NCBI RefSeq assembly: GCF_022682495.2
Contig: NC_071389.1
Location: 61,402,239 to 61,466,238 of the forward strand
Source: Desmodus rotundus
Lineage: Eukaryota > Chordata > Mammalia > Chiroptera > Phyllostomidae
Length of the DNA stretch: 64,000 nucleotides
Direction of reading: 5' to 3'
The position numbers and the translations under genes are program-made. Below, piece by piece: positions 50,701 through 58,073 of this stretch (within the stretch, counting starts at the first letter, position 1; each line of letters starts with the position of its first letter). The notes beneath the pieces were generated by a model that saw only the letters and a program-made list of their open reading frames with translations, ran no database searches and was not told where the DNA came from.

Positions 50701-53700
50701 CAGCCCCTCCTCCTTAAATGGGACTTCAGAATCCAAGTCTGGACTTTGCCCCTTTCACCCAAGGCACGACTGAGAACGGTCAAGACGGCGCCTCCCTTAT
50801 TGCTCTAAGCAATAGGCTCAGTTTTTATTATCAATGTATTTTTCTGGTGGTGTTTTCAGGAAGCCAGCCCTTAATACTGTACGTTTCACTTCCTTTCATT
50901 TGTCTGGCTCTCCCCTCTAGAAATAAGTTCTACAAGAATAGGGTTTTGTCTTTTATTCGTGCTGTATTCCCAATGTCTAGAAAAGCATCTGGCACATACT
51001 ACGTACCCAAATATTTATTGAATGGATGAATGAATGAAAAAACACAGAAAGAATAAGAATAACAATTTCTCTCCCCTGAATGCTTTCTTCAGGCCTACCA
51101 AGCTGGTTTCTCAATACCTGCCCAGACTCAAGTGTATCATGTCCTCCTCCATAGTCTTAAGATTCAGCTAGGCTTATTCATGCTGAGACATCAAAGCTGA
51201 GACCCTGGAATCTCAGATTTGGTATCTCATCCATCAAACCTTCCGAGATTATACATCTGCTCTTGGCCATTTGATCTGGGGTAATCTCCCAAAAGCAGTG
51301 GGTGTGAAAGGATAAAGGAGTGAAAGGATAAATAAAAAATGTAAATCTCAATGAAAATGTTAAATATGCAAAATCTATTGTGTGGAAATGTAGCTACAGA
51401 AATAGCAATAAATCGTTCTTGGCAGACTATGAAGTTTTAATTAGAATATTTTCATATATGCATAACTTTCTTTTTTGGCTAAGAAAACAAGATCAAGTAT
51501 CAATACATTCTTCAAATATAGGTCATTCACAACAAAAAGCTTGCCTGATTAATAGCATAAAATATGCTCTCGTAGGCGTCCTCTTGCGTATATACACTGC
51601 AACTATAGTTATCTTCGTCTACGCCCGAATAGCCTTTCAAAAACAAGTACTTCAAAGCAACAGTGTTTTCTTCCTTGAAAGCAACCACGAGCTGGTTACT
51701 TAAACCAAAACGAACAAGCTAGAAAAGAAAATCAAATAGACATATATGAATTTTACCATTTATATGCCTTCTTCTTGCCCTGGCTGGTGTGGCTCAGTTG
51801 GCTGGGCATCATCCCACAAATTGAAAGGTCCCGGGTTCGATTCCTGGTCAAGGCACATGCCTAGATTGCAGGTTGGGTCCCAATCAGGGTGCATACGAAA
51901 GGCAAATGATAGGTGTTTCTCTCTTACATCAATGTTTCTCTCCCTATCATTCTCCCTCCCTTCCCCTCTCTAAAATACACAAGCATGCCCTCGGGTGAGG
52001 CTTTTAAAAGTTAATTAATTAATTAATTAAATGCCTTCTCATCATCAGGTCTCAACTATAAACATCAGCAAGAAAAATCTCACTGCTTTGGTTTTAACTA
52101 ATCATATCAATGTTAAAATATAAATCCCAAAGAAGAATAGACTAACTAAGCTAAATGAGTGTTTCTACATAGCAGAAAATTAGAAGAAATTACCACTCTC
52201 AATGACTAACTGCCCTGCTGGTCTTTAATGAAGGAGAAGAAAACCAAAAGAAATCCAAATCAGTTAAGTCTGAATCTACTTTTCTTATACTTGAATTTCA
52301 AATTCATTGTTTTAAAAATTGGTGTAATTAGTAAAGCAATAATTCATGTTTTATTGATTTAACATTCAGAATGTGGAACTATTTTTAAAATCACAACTAT
52401 GTTTGGCATGTGGCTTTGTAGAATGTTTTTGAAAAGTGGCCTACATAAACTCATTCCAGCTAGGAGCAGATAGTCAAAGGAATTCAGTTACTCCAGTTTT
52501 GCAAGAATTCTTCTATAAGATTTACACCAGAAAGTTCCCTCTCCGAGCAGAAAGAACAGCAGGGCTCCTGCTTTAGCTCTCTGAACTTAACACCATCCAT
52601 TGTCATCTGCCTTCTGGGGATGAAACTCCTACTCCTTCTCCCTGACACTGTGTCCTAGCACAGGCACCAGGGGCTCTCTTCATCAGGAGTGAAAAGGGCC
52701 CCTTCCGCCCCCATTTTTTTTCTTGGAATCCGGGGAAATTAGCAAGCATAAAGGTTTACCAAAAAAAAAAAAACCCTCAGGAATTACACACAGCTACGCT
52801 TTCTCAATCACTCTCACATGCACTCTCACTTTCACTCACACACTGCCACACACACACTTCCTAACACATTCTCATGTACAGTTACACTCACTCTGTCACA
52901 CACACTCTCACACACCTGCACAAACACAGAGCCCCTCCCTCTCCCTCTCTCATTCTCTCTCCCTTACACACACACACACACACATGCACACAGTGATGGA
53001 GCAGAATCAAACTCTAACAAGCCCTGTCCACCTCTCTGTCCCCACCCCCCCTCTTTATTTTCTATCTGCTTGCATACTTACAAAAATAATTTTTAGCTTT
53101 TAAGTTTTGTCTGACTTTTTCTACAAGGCTAAATAATGAATAATAATGGCTACAAATCTACTGCAGGGGCTACACTAACTGCTTTACACGCATTCCCTCA
53201 TTTGCTAACATAACAACCCTACGAAACTATTACAAAACTATTTATCCCCACTTTACCAATGTAGGAACTGAGATTTAGCCTCATTAATCTGTCCTAAGTC
53301 TCCAAACTATTGTAGAACAAAAGCCAAACCTAACTCCAAACCTAACTCCGAAGTCATTTTTACTGTGCTATACTATTTCCCTCTGTTGAAAATTTCATCT
53401 TTGAGGCTCTTCTTGCAGAAAAGAATTAGGTGCTAGCCTTCCAGAATCGCAACTATGTTTGAGGATGTTCATAGATGATACTCATTAGCACCTGAGCCTC
53501 ACGAGGTCACGCTCCTCAAATACCAAGTCAGAGCACTGAGCGATTGCTAAAGCCCAGCTATTTTAAGGAAAGTACAGAGATGAGAAGTCCCACATCATCC
53601 AACCTGTGCTGAAAATAAAGCAACAGAAGCTGAAGTCCTTGCAAGAATGTGACGTTTGCCAACACTGCCTGTGGGGGTGGCAGAAAGGTCCTGTTGCGTT

Positions 53701-56700
53701 TTGAAGGCCATATATACAAGGAACCAGAGAACCAGCACACACAATCACTTCAAGGTTCTGTTCCAACTACTGACATGCAAATGAAAAAACTGGTACACAC
53801 ACAGGGATGAAATTTGCCGGGTGCCTACACTATGCTGAACTGGGGTACAATGTGGGCAAGAGCAACCCTGCGTGGTCTAGAATGACAACTCTTATCTCCT
53901 GAGTGCCAGGCACGGTGCCTAAAACTCGTAATTTTTGTTTTTCACTTAATTCCCCAACATTCTACGAGGGATATATGACACTGGGATCCACAAGAACAGG
54001 ATAGTATTCTTTTTTCCCAACTAGTGTGCATTCAGGAACTGGAATGGTGCCCACTACAATGTCAGAATGAAGCCCTGAATTCACTGATGAATATAATCTC
54101 ACGGTATACTTGTGTAAACTGGAGTCACATAGCGTATACAGCTTGGAGCAGCTAGAAAGCGCCCGAGTGAGGACCCAAACAGGTCTGTCCCACTCACCTG
54201 CTCGTTCTCTTGGCCACTTGCTTACACTGCCTCTCAAACTGAAACGCGGCCAACTTAACTCTAGAAGCTGTAATAGCAGACCTGTTCCTCCCGTGCTTGG
54301 GTGAGACTAAACACACACACACACACACACGAGCTAAAGGGGGGTGGATAACTTGACCAGGAATGTGGCTCACAATCTGCTGATATTTTAAGCCACCATC
54401 TTATTTAAACTCAACGCTCATCAACTCCCCTTTGGGAAGTGAGAACTGGAGGCGTGATCCTGCTTGGAACCACACCCACCTGGCATCAGGAACCAGACAT
54501 TTCCTCCATTCTGCTGTTCACAGACCGAGCCAAGATCCACACGGATAGCCTAACACCAGGTAAGGGTTGGGATTTTCAAAGCAGCTCTCAGTAAAGGAGA
54601 AAGACCCTGAAGAGGAGACTGTGAGGTCCCCTTCCTGCTGTGGCAGAACCAAACACTCCCTACAGAGCAAGAGTAAGGAGATGATAAGATTGGCCAAAAA
54701 AGTTTTTAAAAAAGGAGTTGACAGAAAAATGCATCTTAGCCCCACTAACTAGATCCTAAGGTTTGCTGAGAATATGATGGAAGACAGAAAAATAATTACA
54801 CAGTTAAGTACAGCTGGCGAAGATTGTGAATTTAAGATCTGAGTGGAAATCAGTAAGTGTAGACGAAAATATTCTGTACCAGACAAAAACAAGATACCAC
54901 TTTAATGGCGTACAAAGAATATGGGAGGGAAAGAGTAGAACTAGCAAAAGAATGTAGACACCTCTCTCAAGATTATAAATTACTGCAGAATGAAAGTAGA
55001 AATGTCTAAAAAAAAGTTTCCTTCTCATCAACCCTGATAAAATGCCACCCATCCCACTAGAACTGAGGGTGGAATGCTAAAATAGACTGAAAAAGAGGAG
55101 GAGGGGAAAATGGGATTTAAAGAAAGAAAATGTATTCAAAAAATCTGCTCCAGTTAGGTATCACTCAGGTAGCAAACCGTATTAGAAGGATCCTACCGGC
55201 GAACAAAAGTTTAATCACCCCCCCCAATTTTGTGAGGGGAGACAGGGTACACCTGCACACAAAGTGAAGGATCAACTCCAAGAAATAATTTATGAAAAGT
55301 GAAATCAGTGAGGCGGCCCAGGGGTACCAGCGTACAAAGGAAATCCATGGGCTGAGTGGTCAGGCAAGGTCGGTGGGGGAGATGGACTTCAAACAGTGCC
55401 TGCAAGATGAGCGCTGGCTGGTGTGACTCGGTGGTCGGAGTATCATCTCGTACACCAGGAAGGTGAGGGTTCAATTCCTGGTCAGGGCACATACCTAGGT
55501 GGTGGGTTTGATCCCTGGTCAAGATGCATATGGGAGGCAATCAATTGGTGTTTCTCACATCGATGTTTCTCTATCTCTCCAAGATCAATAAAGATGTTTT
55601 TCTAAAAGAATAGTGCCTGCAAGATGAGGGAGGTACAAGAATCCCTCTGGACTTGGTGGAACAAACAGAACAGGAATTACTGGGTGGGGCCATCTGGCCG
55701 GGATTCAGGGATGAAATAATAGATGAAAACCTGTTGAGAAGGCAAGCAGAAGGGGGCTGTGGAAATCTGTGAACACTGGGCCACAGAGCCATGAATTTCC
55801 TCTGTGGGAAATGGGGTCCTACAGAAGTTTCTGAGCAGGAGACTGACCCAATGAAGGCAGGCTAAGAAAAATTAATCTGACAGTCACATTGCCTAGCCTG
55901 GTCTGTCTGTGGATAAGAAAGGTAGGCATAAGCTGAAGACCAGAAGTAGCCTAGTTAACTTATCTATATTCCTAGACTGCAAGCTCTGAGGACCTATATT
56001 GAGAACAGAAACAATATGAGAATAAAAGCGTGGACTTCAGATGCAGGCTGGTGGGGCTCAAATTGCAGCTCTGCCACTTACTAACTGATGGTCATAAGCA
56101 AATTCCTTAACTCTCTTTGGCCCAGTTTCTTTATCCATGAAAGGGGGTAATAACTGAACCTACCTCACAGATTTGCAGGAAGGATGAAATTGAGCGGACA
56201 TACAGAAAGCACCTATTCTGCCTGGCACATGGTAAGCGCTATGCTACGTGGTAGGTTACATCCGAAGCAGTAATGTACCCACAACTGGATGAACGACAGA
56301 ATGCATAGCACACAAGGTGCTTCGTACATATTTGTAATTAACTAATGAGATAAAAGTCCGTGCTAGAAAGAAATAGTGAGTATGGCAAAACATAAGTAGA
56401 TGCAGTTTTGCAGGAAGAATCCATGGCACTTAGTAGATATCAGGACAAAGAAGACAAGTCAAGGATGGTGATAATGCTTTATGCCTTGATAAGCTAGAAT
56501 TTTAGTAACATTATTAGATCAAAAAAATTCAAGTGAAAGCTAGTTTGACAAGAGAATAAATTGGGAAACAATTAAAATTAACCAAATGGCAAAAGGGGAT
56601 ATTCCTATTTCTCCTCTTTTCAAGTAATACTGACAATGTGCCTACTTTATAGGTTGCCAAAATTAAAACTTCAAAACAAAGAATTAAAATGAAAAAAATA

Positions 56701-58066
56701 TAAAAGAAGAATAAAGCTAAGCATGTACATTTTTAACCATAGCCCTGCATCTCGACCTTGTTTTCTTTGGAGTAACTTGGTCACCCTAAAACTTGCTGAG
56801 CTGGGGCAGCATGTCACATAATGAAAAGACCTCTTCATGAACTCAGAATAAAGATGCCACTTCAGTTATGGCAGAAATCTCTTCTTGTTTCTAAAACTAT
56901 ATGGAGGTTGTTTTAGAAAGGTATTTATTGGGGGGTTCCAGAAATAACATCTTTGCCAATACTTTTACATTGATAATGGACGGTTATTTGCCAATGGAGC
57001 CAAACCCCTCAAATCAGTCCTGTTTTTAACAGAGCATGTGTTTCAAATGTTTCAAATGTAGTTACCTAGACAGACACCTCCCTGAAAACAGTTCCATACC
57101 ACGGGCCCCCAAACTAGGTGATGCTCTGGTGGCTGTTGGGATCCTAGGGATAAAGAGCTCAACAATGCCGACTTAAACAAAAGGTCTCAATGTAGCCTTT
57201 CTGTGCTCCTTGGAGTGCCGGGGGTTAGCATTTCCTCAGAGCACACAGCCATTGATAGAGGGGAAACCTGGCATTCTCTAAGTCTTTACAGTCACAACAG
57301 TCAACACTGCGAATTTCAAAAGCGTATTTAAGTAGGATGTATTTGGATGAAGATGAAAGATTTCGGGAACAGAAATCACTTTGTACTGAGCAGCCTTCAC
57401 CAGCCTATGTGCCTCATTCAGACATAGAAACTCACACTCTGAAACAGAGATCTACTGTTTATCTAGACTTAAGAACCTGTGGAGCCCTGGCAGTGGATTG
57501 AGTGCTGGCCTGCAAACCAAAGGGTCCCTGGTTCGATTCCCACTTAGGGCTTGTGCCTGGGTTGTGGGCCTGGTCCCCAAACATGTGAGAGGCAACCACA
57601 TACTGATGTTTCTCTCCTTCTCTTTTTCCTTTCCTTCACCTCTCTCTAAAAATAAATACATAAAATCTTTTAAAAAATAAGTTAAAAAAAAAGAACCTGT
57701 GAAAACAAGCCATCATAATCCCTTTCATAAAACAAGGTGGCCATCTAAAATGAACTTTAACCTACCATCTAACCTCCAGAGTCAACATAATTTTACAGTT
57801 TTATGAATTTGAGTGTGGACTTCCCACAACAAAAGTCAGTGGCAGGACCTATCAAAACAGTTTCATCATGGGGTAAGGAAAAAAGAACCAAACGAACTCA
57901 TAATATAAATTACCTGTGTGGTGACCATGACTATCTTCAAAATCTGCAGACCCAGTTTCCATGGGATCTGGTGTCTGGCTCGGAATTTTTCACAAGGGTT
58001 CATGAAGTAGAACTTCAGGTCTTCCCTCAGACGTTCTTCTTTCACCTCAGAATCAGGGTGAGCCAT
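19578..58066 (-). CDS. MCOLN2: Mucolipin-2 (TRPML2) endolysosomal cation channel, spliced gene (short form complete)
   Basis: Coding segments, 5' to 3' on the minus strand: 58066-57914, 51718-51545, 49789-49636, 42599-42515, 42411-42315, 40641-40542, 34150-34038, 32863-32714, 31150-31049, 30951-30829, 24145-23939, 22560-22439, 19614-19578. The sum is 1,617 nt, 538 codons plus TAA. The protein aligns end to end with TRPML2 as I know it and is closer to TRPML2 than TRPML3 in the pore ([11 protein letters not shown]) and C-terminal tail. S1 lies near residues 36-60, the lumenal polycystin-mucolipin domain at about 62-255, S2-S4 in exons 8-10, S5 in exon 11, and the pore and S6 in exon 12. The filter NGDD is residues 433-436. 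Sequons in the lumenal loop: N88, N115, N149, N179, N250. Family role: PI(3,5)P2-activated Ca2+/Na+/Fe2+ channel of recycling endosomes and lysosomes, interferon-inducible in immune cells. No internal stop or frameshift was seen, so it looks functional. Exon numbers assume one upstream exon, as in human. Confidence 0.97.
20360..20570 (-). mobile_element. VES SINE, antisense, intron 13
   Basis: Poly(T) lies at left, 'tgtttattgattttagagag' in the body, and tRNA-like head complement 'caactgagccacccagcc' at right. It is flanked by tgtactt at 20360-20366 and 20564-20570, a possible short TSD. On the gene strand the copy is in sense orientation. Confidence 0.85.
21588..21874 (+). mobile_element. 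VES SINE, sense, with a (TCTG)n-rich body, intron 13
   Basis: It starts ccctggccggagcagc, has a B box gggtttgattcc, then an expanded tctctgtctgtctctg tract and a short A-run. Flanks actaacctca (21588-21597) and actatcctca (21865-21874) look like a TSD with one mismatch. Confidence 0.85.
21931..22152 (+). mobile_element. hAT-type non-autonomous DNA transposon, 3'-truncated
   Basis: The 5' end cagtgattttcagtggcgtg, an internal 'aaaaggcaacagcc' and 'ttttggtgtgccgcagaact' resemble a mammalian hAT MITE whose other end should carry the inverse of the first bases. That end is missing here. Family named by recall only. Confidence 0.45.
22439..22560 (-). CDS. MCOLN2: MCOLN2 exon 13 (cytosolic C-terminus)
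   Basis: The acceptor is ttttttaaag|AAATACC, with a weak pyrimidine tract, and the donor is GAG|gtcagt. It encodes residues 487-526 and two bases of R527. [19 protein letters not shown] matches the family; the tail reads [11 protein letters not shown], keeping the paired cysteines (ICC) known in TRPML2. If the frame is followed past the donor it runs on open for about 45 more codons, which would give a different tail if the intron were retained. Confidence 0.94.
23939..24145 (-). CDS. MCOLN2: MCOLN2 exon 12 (pore helix, selectivity filter and S6)
   Basis: The acceptor is gtttccccctttcag and the donor is AAG|gtaagt. Sixty-nine codons, residues 418-486. The pore stretch is [12 protein letters not shown], with filter residues N433-G434-D435-D436, followed by [18 protein letters not shown] and S6 ([20 protein letters not shown]). 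AQIQQKSI separates TRPML2 from TRPML3. Both ends are phase 0. Confidence 0.98.
24860..25420 (-). repeat. L2-like relic, antisense, intron 11
   Basis: A purine-rich run with 'gcagaggcaggtctgtgcca' and 'ccagaggagtgatatgatct' follows the order of an antisense L2 (the 'agtgacatgatct' motif). Strongly diverged. Confidence 0.4.
27300..27425 (-). repeat. L2 3' fragment, antisense, intron 11
   Basis: 'ctgtgcaccatgctggacac' followed by 'cactgcccttcgcgaactca' matches the L2 'tgtgccaggcactgtgc... ccctgccctcaaggagct' pattern in diverged form. Confidence 0.45.
27735..27860 (+). repeat. MIR-like fragment, intron 11
   Basis: 'gtttcagtgcctcgggcccc' and 'ctgtaaaatggagatgatgc' resemble the MIR 'cctcagtttcctcatctgtaaaatgggg' block. 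Confidence 0.4.
29150..29335 (+). repeat. MIR SINE, intron 11
   Basis: 'atgtgaatcctgtctctgcc' then 'attcactagctgtggagcct' and 'ccccacagggccactggaga' give a nearly full MIR in order. Confidence 0.65.
30829..30951 (-). CDS. MCOLN2: MCOLN2 exon 11 (S4-S5 linker and S5)
   Basis: The acceptor is gccgtgttttcag and the donor is AAG|gtgtgt. Forty-one codons, residues 377-417, contain [18 protein letters not shown] and S5 ([17 protein letters not shown]). A396 corresponds to A424 of the human long form, the position equivalent to the activating varitint-waddler site of TRPML3; the normal alanine is kept. Confidence 0.97.
31049..31150 (-). CDS. MCOLN2: MCOLN2 exon 10 (transmembrane segment S4)
   Basis: The acceptor is cattccttag and the donor is AAT|gtaagg. 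Thirty-four codons, residues 343-376, contain [20 protein letters not shown], continuing with [10 protein letters not shown] as S4. It is almost invariant against human TRPML2. Only a 97-bp intron separates it from exon 11. Confidence 0.97.
31447..31599 (-). mobile_element. VES SINE, antisense, intron 9
   Basis: Left T-run, 'tcctcacctaagaatatgtt' body and right head complement 'gaatcacctggccagggc'. Short and diverged copy; sense with respect to the gene. Confidence 0.8.
31640..32240 (-). repeat. L2-like relic, antisense, intron 9
   Basis: 'cagttcctgctctcaaggat' and later 'ctggctgtaacaatccagac' follow the antisense L2 order. Diverged. Confidence 0.4.
32714..32863 (-). CDS. MCOLN2: MCOLN2 exon 9 (S2-S3 linker and S3)
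   Basis: The acceptor is aaatgtttgctgcag and the donor is AAG|gtgagg. Fifty codons, residues 293-342, contain the cytosolic [11 protein letters not shown] and S3 ([20 protein letters not shown]). The last residue, K342, corresponds to K370 of the human long form, where a human K370Q variant is known; the bat copy has lysine. The exon is phase 0 at both ends. Confidence 0.97.
33140..33290 (-). repeat. MIR-like fragment, antisense, intron 8
   Basis: 'cagagaactgaggcatggag' resembles the reversed MIR 'gaggaaactgaggcacagag' block, followed by a plausible remainder. Confidence 0.45.
34038..34150 (-). CDS. MCOLN2: MCOLN2 exon 8 (transmembrane segment S2)
   Basis: The acceptor is gttcctcag and the donor is AAG|gtaagt. 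It encodes residues 255-292. The hydrophobic run [20 protein letters not shown] is S2, followed by the basic cytosolic sequence LSLRK. The family match is unambiguous. It ends in phase 0. Confidence 0.97.
34840..35150 (+). repeat. L2 3' region, intron 7
   Basis: 'cagacactttgcacatgctg' followed by 'atccctgtgcctggaacagc' is the well-known L2 block, with a decayed continuation. Confidence 0.6.
35180..35385 (+). repeat. MIR SINE, intron 7
   Basis: Ordered MIR pieces: 'cttggcctctggagactgaa', 'cctgggtctgaatcttagct', 'tcagttccctcatccaaaag' and 'gggctgttgtgaggattaaa'. Confidence 0.75.
36130..36290 (+). repeat. MIR-like fragment, intron 7
   Basis: 'cctcgctgagccgcagatgc' and 'caccaaatgggggagcaacc' follow the MIR order; diverged. 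Confidence 0.45.
38390..38609 (-). mobile_element. VES SINE, antisense, nested in HAL1
   Basis: T-run, 'ggcataaagattttatttat', body, and right head complement 'gagctacaccagccagggc'. It lies directly against a second VES copy. Confidence 0.9.
38610..38822 (-). mobile_element. VES SINE with (GA)n expansion, antisense, nested in HAL1
   Basis: Starts 'ttaagcatagttttttgtta', has a (GA)n run at about 38661-38707, then 'ggtgtacgggacaatgctct' and head complement 'ccaactgagccacctcacc'. HAL1 text 'agagaatctt' occurs on the outer side of both SINEs, as expected for a target-site duplication. Confidence 0.88.
39931..40101 (-). mobile_element. VES SINE, antisense, intron 7
   Basis: Left T-rich end, 'tttattgattttagagagag', 'cctgactgggaatcgaaccc', and head complement 'ctgagccacccggccaaggc'. 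Confidence 0.9.
40102..40335 (-). repeat. MIR SINE, antisense, intron 7
   Basis: 'ctatgtgccaaacattgttc', 'gagacacagagaggttccat' and 'acccaggcagtctggctccc' are successive blocks of the reverse-complement MIR. Confidence 0.75.
40542..40641 (-). CDS. MCOLN2: MCOLN2 exon 7 (end of lumenal domain)
   Basis: The acceptor is ttgtgtctccag and the donor is TCTG|gtaagt. It encodes residues 222-254 plus the first base of V255 (phase 1 end). [16 protein letters not shown] is nearly identical to the human protein. It provides Cys246 and sequon N250-I-S, close to the membrane before S2. Confidence 0.96.
40642..42314. other. MCOLN2 intron 6 (GC donor)
   Basis: 1.7 kb starting gcaagt on the gene strand. A short (GGAA)n-like tract lies near 41,770-41,801 and a possible L2 3' scrap near 41,590-41,690. 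No gene seen. Confidence 0.7.
42315..42411 (-). CDS. MCOLN2: MCOLN2 exon 6 (lumenal domain; GC donor)
   Basis: The acceptor is ttttttctttag. Residues 189-221 include [15 protein letters not shown] and ELPDCYVF, with lumenal Cys215. The coding sequence ends AAT ACG and is followed by gcaagt, a GC donor whose +3 to +6 bases (aagt) are otherwise ideal. The next exon resumes exactly with I-T-F-D-N-K, so the boundary is fixed by homology and by phase 0. This is the second GC donor in the gene. Confidence 0.95.
42515..42599 (-). CDS. MCOLN2: MCOLN2 exon 5 (lumenal domain)
   Basis: The acceptor is gttggcctag and the donor is TATAG|gtaaat. It starts with AC completing D161 and ends with AG of R189 (phase 2 end). 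It encodes residues 162-188, including [18 protein letters not shown], a strong match to TRPML2. It carries Cys162 and sequon N179-S-S. Only a 103-bp intron separates it from exon 6. Confidence 0.96.
43270..43435 (+). repeat. Old L1M 3' end, intron 4
   Basis: 'tgtgctattttgcaactttt' and 'ctgaaactttttcaaaataa' match the 3' terminus of L1M-type elements, followed by an A-run. Confidence 0.55.
43760..43910 (+). repeat. L2 3' fragment, intron 4
   Basis: 'ccagaggataagatctttgc' then 'attgcctagcatgtggctaa' matches the L2 'taagctccttgagggcag... gcctggcacatag' pattern. Confidence 0.4.
44160..44390 (-). repeat. MIR SINE, antisense, intron 4
   Basis: 'atatcaggcaccatgctagg', 'ttgtaagataggtactattg' and 'caattttacagatcggccaa' are ordered blocks of the MIR reverse complement. 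Confidence 0.65.
44480..45370 (-). repeat. Long L2 copy, antisense, intron 4
   Basis: Begins 'caataaatatttgctgaaag', then 'gtgaacgagacagacaactt', 'gagctcacattctagtggag', 'cagggagtgatgtgacccga', and more. These are successive L2 blocks over about 0.9 kb, no longer coding. Confidence 0.6.
46384..46613 (+). mobile_element. hAT-type non-autonomous transposon with 8-bp TSD, intron 4
   Basis: Element 46392-46605 (214 bp). Left end cataggtggcaaacacaagg; right end inverse caggggtgtcaaactcattg. TSD ctctagag (46384-46391) and ctctaaag (46606-46613), one mismatch; ctctagag fits the nTCTAGAn target of Charlie-type hATs. No transposase. Strand is arbitrary. Confidence 0.75.
48560..49310 (+). repeat. ERV-type LTR remnant (probable solo LTR), intron 4
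   Basis: LTR-like order: G+C-rich U3, a TATA-like agataaaag near 48,932, an initiator-like C-rich stretch, then ccaataaatgtctcctc near 49,230 as poly(A) signal and a U5-like end near 49,300. No gag, pol or env sequence seen next to it. It is antisense to MCOLN2. Exact TG/CA ends and TSD were not resolved. Confidence 0.5.
49636..49789 (-). CDS. MCOLN2: MCOLN2 exon 4 (lumenal polycystin-mucolipin domain)
   Basis: The acceptor is ctatttttaatag and the donor is ACAG|gtaatg. It encodes residues 110-160 plus the first base of D161 (phase 1 end). Family sequence is clear in [20 protein letters not shown]. It supplies lumenal Cys136 and sequons N115-I-S and N149-E-T. The segment lies in the large lumenal loop between S1 and S2 that caps the tetramer. 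Confidence 0.96.
50890..51045 (+). repeat. L2 3' end, intron 3
   Basis: 'aaagcatctggcacatacta' then 'aaatatttattgaatggatg', followed by 'aatgaatgaa', is the typical 3' terminus of L2. Confidence 0.7.
51545..51718 (-). CDS. MCOLN2: MCOLN2 exon 3 (end of S1, start of lumenal domain; GC donor)
   Basis: The acceptor is ttttcttttctag|CTTGTTCG. The reading frame gives 58 codons, residues 52-109, with recognisable TRPML2 stretches [14 protein letters not shown] and [16 protein letters not shown]. The exon ends AAT CAG, followed by gcaagc rather than gt, so it uses a GC donor; no GT site nearby would keep the family sequence. It carries lumenal Cys91 and sequon N88-Y-S. The length, 174 nt, is a multiple of three and both ends are phase 0, so skipping it would keep the frame. 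A VES SINE ends 54 bp upstream of the acceptor. Confidence 0.95.
51764..52039 (+). mobile_element. VES SINE, sense, 54 bp from exon 3 acceptor
   Basis: TSD atgccttct at 51764-51772 and 52031-52039. Head ccctggctggtgtggctcag with A box, B box ggttcgattcc, body 'catcaatgtttctctcccta', then a (TTAA)n tail (52012-52030). Antisense to MCOLN2; lies just upstream (gene sense) of the exon 3 branch-point region. Confidence 0.93.
52798..52990. repeat. CA/CTCACA-rich low-complexity tract
   Basis: Imperfect ctcaca, cacact and ctctccct repeats ending with an (AC)9 run near 52967-52984. The long ORFs across it are products of the repeat. Confidence 0.85.
53150..53385 (-). repeat. MIR SINE, antisense, intron 2
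   Basis: 'ctttacacgcattccctcat', 'aacaaccctacgaaactatt' and 'actgtgctatactatttccc' follow the MIR reverse complement from end to end. Confidence 0.65.
54310..54330. repeat. (AC)n microsatellite
   Basis: About ten uninterrupted ac units. Confidence 0.9.
55240..55900 (-). repeat. L2-like relic, antisense, split by a VES SINE, intron 2
   Basis: 'gagactgacccaatgaagg' resembles the L2 'gagtgacatgatc' block; the sequences left and right of the SINE join through its 17-bp TSD. Confidence 0.35.
55395..55628 (+). mobile_element. VES SINE, sense, with perfect 17-bp TSD, intron 2
   Basis: TSD agtgcctgcaagatgag at 55395-55411 and 55612-55628. Head 'gctggctggtgtgactcgg', B box gggttcaattcc, body 'catcgatgtttctctatctc', and a short A-rich tail. 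The intact long TSD suggests a fairly young insertion. Confidence 0.93.
56025..56260 (+). repeat. MIR SINE, intron 2
   Basis: 'cagctctgccacttactaac', 'ctaactctctttggcccagt'-like core (near 56108) and 'gcctggcacatggtaagcgc' cover most of MIR. Confidence 0.75.
57471..57701 (+). mobile_element. VES SINE, sense, 213 bp downstream of exon 2 in gene sense
   Basis: TSD aagaacctgtg at 57471-57481 and 57691-57701. Head 'ccctggcagtggattgagtg', B box ggttcgattcc, body 'actgatgtttctctccttct', A-rich tail. Confidence 0.93.
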
Positions 58067-58073
58067 TGCGTTG
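57914..58073 (-). CDS. MCOLN2: MCOLN2 exon 2 (short-form start; cytosolic N-terminus and S1)
   Basis: The acceptor (ctctggcag) ends at 58074 and the donor is CAG|gtaatt at 57913. The exon opens C AAC GCA ATG; NAMAH matches the junction between the long-form leader and the rest of TRPML2, so the seven nucleotides before the ATG are coding only in the long form. The ATG at 58066 has G at -3 and G at +4, a strong Kozak context, and is the start of the known short variant. It encodes residues 1-51: the acidic and basic cytosolic N-terminus, then [18 protein letters not shown] entering S1. It ends in phase 0. Confidence 0.96.

Noticed and set aside
51777..51850. Possible tRNA gene (A box and B box present)
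   Set aside because: It is the tRNA-derived head of a VES SINE with TSD and tail; the same applies to the other nine copies.
52723..53103. 126-codon ORF rich in His, Thr, Ser and Leu
   Set aside because: Translation of a CA/CT-rich simple-repeat tract inside MCOLN2 intron 2.
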